A DNA stretch of 10,000 bases from Desulfarculus sp. (GTDB lineage: Bacteria > Desulfobacterota > Desulfarculia > Desulfarculales > Desulfarculaceae): assembly GCA_020216805.1 (NCBI GenBank), contig JAIWNN010000124.1:1-10000 (forward strand). The letters run 5' to 3'. A program made the position numbers and the translations under genes. Each line of letters begins with the position of its first letter. The stretch's first letter is position 1. Positions 6,141 to 10,000 of this stretch are shown here, in pieces. Under the pieces are notes generated by a model. That model was given only the letters and a program-made list of their open reading frames with translations, had not been told where the DNA came from and did not search any database.

Positions 6141-6712
6141 ACCGTTCAGCCAAGATCGCCATCGGCATCGGCATTGCGGCCCTGATCCTGTTCCTCGTCC
6201 TGGCCAGTCCCTATAACACCCTGGTCAACCTGGACGAGACGGTGAACAAGGCCCAGGCCGACGTGGAGGTGACCCTGCAACGCCGTCTGGACCTGATCCC
6301 CAATCTGGTGGAGACGGTGCGCGGCTATGCCGCCCACGAGCGCGACACCCTGGAGGCGGTGACCAAGGCCCGCCAGCAGGTGGCCCAGGCCCCGGATCTG
6401 GATTCCAAGCTGCAGGCCAACCAGGCCCTGACCAGCGCCCTGGGGCGGCTGCTGGTGGTGGTGGAGCGCTATCCCGACCTCAAGGCCAACCAGGGCTTCC
6501 GCCAGCTCCAGGACCAACTGGAGGGCACCGAGAACCGCATCGCCGTGGCTCGCACTCGCTACAACAACGCGGTGCTGGAGTATAACCGCACCGTGCGCGG
6601 CTTCCCCACCCTGATCCTGGCCCGCCTGCTGGGCTACCAGCCCCGGCCGGTCTGGCAGGCCGCGCCCGAGGCCCAAAAGGCCCCCAAGGTGGACTTCGGC
6701 GGCGCCAAGTAG
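6137..6712 (+). CDS. lemA: LemA family membrane protein
   Basis: A 191-residue protein with an N-terminal membrane helix (about 7-24) followed by the conserved LemA helical domain. Family motifs seen are YNTLVNLDETVNKAQADVE (26-44), LQRRLDLIPNLVETVRGYA (47-65), YPDLKANQGFRQLQDQLEGT (111-130), ENRIAVARTRYNNAVLEYN and a final FPTLILARLLGY. LemA proteins are bacterial membrane proteins of unclear function, often encoded with TPM-domain proteins. That link recurs here, two genes upstream. The ATG at 6137 overlaps the preceding stop (ATGA) and has AAGGAG (6124-6129) 7 nt upstream. It is the last gene of the operon; a rho-independent terminator begins 43 nt after its stop. Confidence 0.95.
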   Translation: MNRSAKIAIGIGIAALILFLVLASPYNTLVNLDETVNKAQADVEVTLQRRLDLIPNLVETVRGYAAHERDTLEAVTKARQQVAQAPDLDSKLQANQALTSALGRLLVVVERYPDLKANQGFRQLQDQLEGTENRIAVARTRYNNAVLEYNRTVRGFPTLILARLLGYQPRPVWQAAPEAQKAPKVDFGGAK

Positions 6713-6755
6713 GGGAGACAGCGGGATCCAGCCGGCCGGGAACGGCCGCTGGAAG

Positions 6756-6787
6756 AACCAGCTCCGCGCCGGCGCGGGGCTGGTTTT
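6756..6787 (+). terminator. Rho-independent terminator after lemA
   Basis: The arms 6756-6768 and 6773-6785 form a 13-bp stem with one G-U pair and a CCGG loop, followed by a short T-run (6784-6787). A weaker hairpin (6728-6737 with 6744-6752, one bulge) precedes it. It lies between the convergent lemA and XRE genes, and on the minus strand it is followed by TTCTT, so it may also act weakly for the XRE gene. Confidence 0.75.
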
Positions 6788-6799
6788 GGCGCCGGGGGG

Positions 6800-7210
6800 T
6801 CAGGCGCTGTGCCGACGCAGCACCTCCAGGGCGGAGTGGACCTGTCTGGCCTCCAGCCGCCGGCGCAGGGCCAGGTCCTCGGTCTTGCGCTTGAGGAAAT
6901 AATAAAGGTCGGTGAGACTCTCCGGGTCCAGCAGGCGCACCAGGGCGGCCACCGCCTCGCCGGTCTCGTCCAGGGCGGGTCCGGCCTCGGCCCGCGGCCC
7001 CCAGACCACCTCCTCCGGCTTGAGCCCGCATTCCCGGGCCACCAGCTCCAGCACCCGGTCCGGGGCCAGGCGCTTGCCGGTCTCGTAGCGGTTGTACTGC
7101 GCCTGGCTCAGACCCAGCGCCTCGGCGAACTCGGTCTGGGTCCGCGGACCGCGCAACGTCTTGAGCCGTTCCCCCACCCGGAGCGCAATCATTTCATGGG
7201 CCTCGCGCAT
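6800..7210 (-). CDS. XRE-family helix-turn-helix protein
   Basis: A 136-residue probable DNA-binding regulator. An HTH domain of the Cro/C1 type covers about residues 9-66, with the core QTEFAEALGLSQAQYNRYETG (25-45), including the recognition helix SQAQYNRYE and the LAPDRVLELVARECGL helices. The C-terminal part (about 80-136) is charged and helical (LYYFLKRKTEDLALRRRLEARQ) and may serve in dimerisation. The ATG at 7210 lacks a clear ribosome site, with only GGTGG nearby. Met7 (7190-7192) is an alternative start and would give MIALRVGERLK, close to where such domains usually begin. It lies on the same strand as, and 148 nt downstream of, the exonuclease gene, and is convergent with lemA. Targets are unknown; it need not regulate its neighbours. 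Confidence 0.85.
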   Translation of the reverse strand: MREAHEMIALRVGERLKTLRGPRTQTEFAEALGLSQAQYNRYETGKRLAPDRVLELVARECGLKPEEVVWGPRAEAGPALDETGEAVAALVRLLDPESLTDLYYFLKRKTEDLALRRRLEARQVHSALEVLRRHSA

Positions 7211-7233
7211 CTCGCCACCCCGCTGTGCATGAC

Positions 7234-7266
7234 CGGGCGCCCCGGAGCCTTCCGCTCCGGCGCCCG
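7234..7266 (-). repeat. GC-rich bulged hairpin between exonuclease and XRE genes
   Basis: CGGGCG (7234-7239) pairs with CGCCCG (7261-7266) and CCGGAG (7242-7247) with CTCCGG (7255-7260), leaving a 2-nt bulge and a 7-nt loop. It could slow or end exonuclease transcription, or sit in the XRE 5' leader. There is no T-run on the minus strand, so it is not a standard terminator. Confidence 0.4.
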
Positions 7267-7358
7267 TCGCGCGTCATCCCCCCTCCCTTGGTTGAAATCA
7301 TCGCCGGTTGCGTAATGACCAGCGACCCGGTCTCGGCCCCGCCCGCTGGCACCCCAGC

Positions 7359-8078
7359 CTACCACAGCGCCGCCACCCTGAGAACCTCGCGCAGGCTTCC
7401 CCCGCCCACCTCGGCCAGCCGGGCCAGCATTCGCTGCAGGATCATGGCCGTGAGCAGGGCGTCGCCCAGGGCGGTGTGGCGGCCCTCCTGGGGCAGTCCG
7501 AAGCGCTGGGCCAGGGCCTCCAGGCTGCAGCGGACGCGGTGGCGGGCGATGCCATAGGGATCGGAAGGCAGCACCACCGCCCGGCACATCTTGACCGTGT
7601 CCAGCACCAGGTTCTGCAAGGGGAAGCCATAGAGCCCGCGCATGGTCCGGTTGATGAAGTGCAGGTCGAAGGCCGCGTAGTGGGCCACCAGCACCCCGTC
7701 GCCCAGAAAGGCCAGGTAGTCTTGGAAGACCTGGGCCGCCGGCCGGGCCTGGGCGATCATGTCCGGGGTGATGCCGTGCACCTTCACCGCCTCGGCCGGG
7801 ATGGAGCGGCCGGGGTTGATCAGCTCCTGGAAACGCTCGCCCAGCACCACCCGCCCCTGGCGCACCCGCACCGCCCCCACCGCGACCACCCGGTCGTTCA
7901 GCGGGTCCAGACCGGTGGTCTCCAGGTCGCTGACCACGTAGGTGAAAGACTCGGCCGGCGCGGCGGGGTCCAGGCCGTCCAGGGCGGCCAGGTTGGCGGC
8001 GGCCAGGGGTGGCAGGTCGCGGCCGCGCAGCCTCAGGCGCAGCAGGCGGTTGGCTAGGCGGGCCTTGAATAGGCTCAA
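7359..8078 (-). CDS. DEDDh 3'-5' exonuclease (DnaQ-like)
   Basis: A 239-residue cytoplasmic exonuclease of the DnaQ/RNase T superfamily, cutting DNA or RNA from the 3' end with two metal ions. All DEDDh residues are seen: Asp51 and Glu53 in SDLETTGL, Asp138 in AHYAAFDLHF, and His201 and Asp206 in RHTALGDAL. KVHGIT (99-104) is also a family motif. A basic, Leu/Arg-rich N-terminal stretch (LFKARLANRLLRLRLRGR) precedes the domain. I chose the TTG at 8076-8078: it overlaps the stop of the upstream oxidase-fold gene (TTGA), has GGGAGG about 10 nt upstream and gives a normal length. The frame stays open far upstream, but only as an antisense or shadow reading of other genes. It could be a stand-alone proofreading or repair nuclease; it is too short and lacks the extra domains of a polymerase III subunit. 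Confidence 0.9.
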   Translation of the reverse strand: MSLFKARLANRLLRLRLRGRDLPPLAAANLAALDGLDPAAPAESFTYVVSDLETTGLDPLNDRVVAVGAVRVRQGRVVLGERFQELINPGRSIPAEAVKVHGITPDMIAQARPAAQVFQDYLAFLGDGVLVAHYAAFDLHFINRTMRGLYGFPLQNLVLDTVKMCRAVVLPSDPYGIARHRVRCSLEALAQRFGLPQEGRHTALGDALLTAMILQRMLARLAEVGGGSLREVLRVAALW

Positions 8079-8509
8079 GCGGCCGGGGCCTCCCAGACCT
8101 GGGGGGTCATGGCGTCGAAGGTCCAGTACTCGATGCGCCGCGGCTTGATGGCGACGACGGCGTAGTCTGGGTCGTCGGGCCCGCTGAAGTAGGCCGTGAG
8201 CTCGTCCCGCCAATGGGCGCGCTTGACCGCCGGGTCGGTGAGGACCGCAGCCCGGCCCTCCACCTGGACGTAGGGCCGGCCCATCTGCTCCAGGGTGCCC
8301 CCGCCGGCGGTGAGGTGCACCTCGGGATTGGCCCGCATCTGGGCCACCTTGCGCGAGCCCAGGCTGGTGACGAAGCCCAGGGTCAGGTCGGGGGCGGCCC
8401 CCACCACCACCAAGCGCACCCAGGGCAGGCCTCGCTCGGTGAGGGTGGCCAGGGCGGCGATGGCCGCCGGGTTGAACACGTCCAGGATCTTGGCCCGCAG
8501 ATCGTCCAT
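8075..8509 (-). CDS. Pyridoxamine 5'-phosphate oxidase-fold protein
   Basis: A 144-residue protein of the split-barrel flavin-binding family (general stress protein 26-like). Supporting segments are IAALATLTERGLPWVRLVVVG (18-38), the LGSRKVAQMRANPEVHL motif (50-66) and the terminal IKPRRIEYW strand (121-129). Members bind FMN, F420 or similar cofactors, and this short form is more likely a flavin-binding stress protein than a true PdxH. The ATG at 8509 has a perfect AAAGGAG 6 nt upstream. A longer reading to 8677 lacks a ribosome site and its extra residues look non-coding. The stop overlaps the exonuclease TTG start, so the two are probably translated together. The upstream 166 nt up to the FG-GAP gene's terminator show no convincing promoter. 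Confidence 0.85.
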   Translation of the reverse strand: MDDLRAKILDVFNPAAIAALATLTERGLPWVRLVVVGAAPDLTLGFVTSLGSRKVAQMRANPEVHLTAGGGTLEQMGRPYVQVEGRAAVLTDPAVKRAHWRDELTAYFSGPDDPDYAVVAIKPRRIEYWTFDAMTPQVWEAPAA

Positions 8510-8675
8510 GCCGGACTCCTTTCGGCGAGGGTTGGAGGGCAGGTCCGGGCCGTCCACCGTCCGGGGCCGCCCGGCGGGGCGGAAGGACGCGATCAGGGTC
8601 CGGCGCGGGCTTCGTTTCCCCCATATTGCGGCCCCCGGCCTCCGGCCCGCAAGCCCCGCGACCGCCTGGCGGCGC

Positions 8676-8712
8676 AAAAAAAGACAGGCCGTCGGGATGA
8701 ACCGGCGGCCTG
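8676..8712 (-). terminator. Rho-independent terminator of the FG-GAP gene
   Basis: On the minus strand CAGGCCG (8706-8712) pairs with CGGCCTG (8685-8691). The stem is followed by TC and then seven Ts (8676-8682). A second run of seven Ts (8713-8719) precedes the stem. It lies about 70 nt after the FG-GAP stop codon and separates that gene from the oxidase-exonuclease pair. Confidence 0.8.
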
Positions 8713-8731
8713 AAAAAAAGCTTGGTCTGCC

Positions 8732-8769
8732 AGCGGCCGGCGGCCCCGGCAGCGGCCGGCGGCCCCGGC
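8732..8769. repeat. Perfect 19-bp tandem duplication
   Basis: Bases 8732-8750 are repeated exactly at 8751-8769. The unit consists almost wholly of G and C and contains CCGG-type palindromic pieces. It lies between the FG-GAP stop codon and its terminator, so it is in the 3' untranslated region. Replication slippage is the likely origin. Confidence 0.85.
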
Positions 8770-8782
8770 CCGGCGTCCGGGC

Positions 8783-10000
8783 CTAGAGTCCCGGCGAGCC
8801 CTTCTTGGTGGGCTTCTGAGTCTTCAGGGTGAAGGCCACCACGTGGCCGGTGCCCTTCTCCAGCAAGCCGGACAGCTCCCGCTGGCTCACCGCCATCACC
8901 AGGGCCTGGCGGCCCACGTTGCCCACGTCGGCCAAGGTGTAGTCGGGCAGGTAACCGCTGATGTTGGGCGTGCGCCAGTGCTCGATCAGCCCCATGCCGT
9001 TCCAGTACAGGCCGTAGATGGTGCCCTGGTAGAACATCCGCATCTTGTCGATCATGCCGTCGGCCCGGTCGCGGTTGCGCACCACCACCAGCTCGTGCCG
9101 GCCGTCGTTGTCCAGGTCGGCCAGCACCAGGCGGGCCGGGATGTACCACCAGGACTCCTCCCAGCCCGAGCCGGCGATGGGCTGGTAGGGCACGAACTTG
9201 CCGGTGGCGGCGTAGGCCTCGCCGCTCATCCAGATCTGCTCCTGCTCCTTGTTGTAGATGCGGATGGAATAGCTGGGCCCGATCAGGCAGAGCAGGGGGG
9301 AGCCCGACCCGTTGAGGTCGGCCAGCGCGAAGTTGAAGATGTAGGCCTTGTCGGTGAAGCCCATGTCCTTGGCGGGCACGAACTCCTTGCCGTCCCATTT
9401 CATTTGGTAGATGGGGCCGATGAAGGGGGTGTCCACCGCCGAGCGCTGGCCGAAGAGCAACATGCCGGGGCCGCTGGGGTTGGGCTGGGCCCGGTAGAAC
9501 ATGTTGTGCGGCCCCTGGATCATCTTCAGGCCGCCCTCCTGCCACTCCAGCACGAAGCTGGCGGCCAGCTTGTTGCGGAAACTGCTGATGAAGATCTGGG
9601 GCCGGCCCTTGCCGATGATGTCGGCGATGTCCACGAACAGGTATTCACCCGCGGGCCCGTTCTTGAATTCCTGGATCAGGGCGAAGTGCTCGCCCTTGAG
9701 CCGGTAGACCCGGACCGTGTTGAGGGTGAGCATCACCAGCTCGTTGAGCCCGTCGCCGTCGATGTCGCCCACCGCCACCGATTCGATGGGCTGGTTGATG
9801 CGCGGGCTGCGCCAGTAGCGGTCGGAGTCCACGCCGGACAGGGTGCGCAGGAACAAGGGGTTAAGGGGGCTGATGTTCTCGGGCAGCTTGTCCAGGGCGC
9901 TGGGGTCGGTCACGGTGCTGACCGCGTCCCCCTCCTTGGCCTTGTCGCCCATCAGGCGGCTGGAGCGCTCCTGGGCCTTTTTCTGGGCCTCCACCGCCTC
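8783..10000 (-). CDS. FG-GAP/VCBS-repeat beta-propeller protein (5' end outside window)
   Basis: The frame is open to the right edge, so the N-terminus is missing; at least 405 codons are visible. The best repeats carry calcium-binding DxDxDG-type loops: GDIDGDGLNEL (residues 76-86 counted from the GTG at 9994) and ADLDNDGRHEL (292-302). Three degenerate copies are near 121 (VDIADIIGKG), 225 (ADLNGSGSPLL) and 355 (ADVGNVGRQAL). Spacing of about 45 to 105 residues between them suggests a multi-bladed beta-propeller, as in FG-GAP/VCBS proteins, which are normally exported or surface-exposed. The segment before the repeats (QKKAQERSSRLMGDKAKEG) is charged. The missing part probably contains a signal peptide and perhaps another domain. 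Function is unknown; adhesion, envelope assembly or ligand binding are possibilities. A terminator follows the gene. Confidence 0.85.
   Translation of the reverse strand, partial: EAVEAQKKAQERSSRLMGDKAKEGDAVSTVTDPSALDKLPENISPLNPLFLRTLSGVDSDRYWRSPRINQPIESVAVGDIDGDGLNELVMLTLNTVRVYRLKGEHFALIQEFKNGPAGEYLFVDIADIIGKGRPQIFISSFRNKLAASFVLEWQEGGLKMIQGPHNMFYRAQPNPSGPGMLLFGQRSAVDTPFIGPIYQMKWDGKEFVPAKDMGFTDKAYIFNFALADLNGSGSPLLCLIGPSYSIRIYNKEQEQIWMSGEAYAATGKFVPYQPIAGSGWEESWWYIPARLVLADLDNDGRHELVVVRNRDRADGMIDKMRMFYQGTIYGLYWNGMGLIEHWRTPNISGYLPDYTLADVGNVGRQALVMAVSQRELSGLLEKGTGHVVAFTLKTQKPTKKGSPGL

Noticed and set aside
6800..8078. XRE regulator plus exonuclease as a phage or defence remnant
   Set aside because: There is no integrase, att repeat, phage gene or composition change. 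Both are common chromosomal families.
8510..8677. N-terminal extension of the oxidase-fold protein
   Set aside because: The added residues are Arg/Pro-rich and unlike the family. The ATG at 8509 has a perfect Shine-Dalgarno.
7359..9545. A 728-codon minus-strand frame ending in the exonuclease
   Set aside because: Only the last 239 codons look like protein. Upstream it runs out of frame through the oxidase-fold and FG-GAP genes, with Pro/Gly/Arg-rich translation. It is not a giant fusion.

Overview
The window is very GC-rich, with tightly packed genes in short same-strand runs. The gene content (phenylacetate-CoA ligase, zinc/iron-chelating CxxCxxCC protein, rhodanese plus MauE/DoxX, LemA/TPM proteins, FG-GAP protein) fits a Gram-negative, probably anaerobic bacterium. 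Desulfobacterota (Deltaproteobacteria) is my best guess. It is an inference from gene style, not from a marker gene. No rRNA, tRNA, CRISPR array or insertion sequence was seen. It reads as ordinary chromosome rather than a mobile island.

Left part (1-3207): a minus-strand phenylacetate-CoA ligase (78-1382) diverges from a plus-strand trio: a CxxCxxCC protein with a TTG start (1666-2217), a membrane-anchored rhodanese-fold protein (GTG start, 2258-2743) and a MauE/DoxX membrane protein (2740-3207, ATGA overlap). The divergent intergenic region holds an AT-rich island with two overlapping 12-bp palindromes, one covering the -35 of a candidate paaK promoter. The rhodanese has Gly where the catalytic Cys should be, while its membrane partner carries a Cys-Gly-Cys motif.

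Middle part (3208-6787): two perfect hairpins (17 bp and 11 bp) follow the trio. Next comes a near-consensus sigma-70 promoter (TTGACA, 17 bp, TATAGT), a leader with two hairpins, and four plus-strand genes: a DnaJ-type co-chaperone without zinc finger, a secreted/membrane TPM-domain protein, a nucleotidyltransferase-fold protein and LemA. A rho-independent terminator closes the unit at 6756-6787. This looks like one complete operon, possibly for envelope or protein quality control. The TPM gene appears to start at an ATT codon behind a perfect Shine-Dalgarno sequence, because no ATG/GTG/TTG exists upstream of its signal peptide.

Right part (6800-10000): all genes are on the minus strand. Read in their own direction they are: an FG-GAP/VCBS beta-propeller protein running off the window edge, its terminator, a pyridoxamine-phosphate-oxidase-fold protein, a DEDDh exonuclease coupled to it by a TTGA overlap, and a small XRE-type DNA-binding protein convergent with lemA.

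I do not see a clearly new defence or mobile system. The most unusual items are the ATT start, the four-gene dnaJ-TPM-nucleotidyltransferase-lemA operon, and the Cys-less rhodanese beside a CGC-motif membrane protein.
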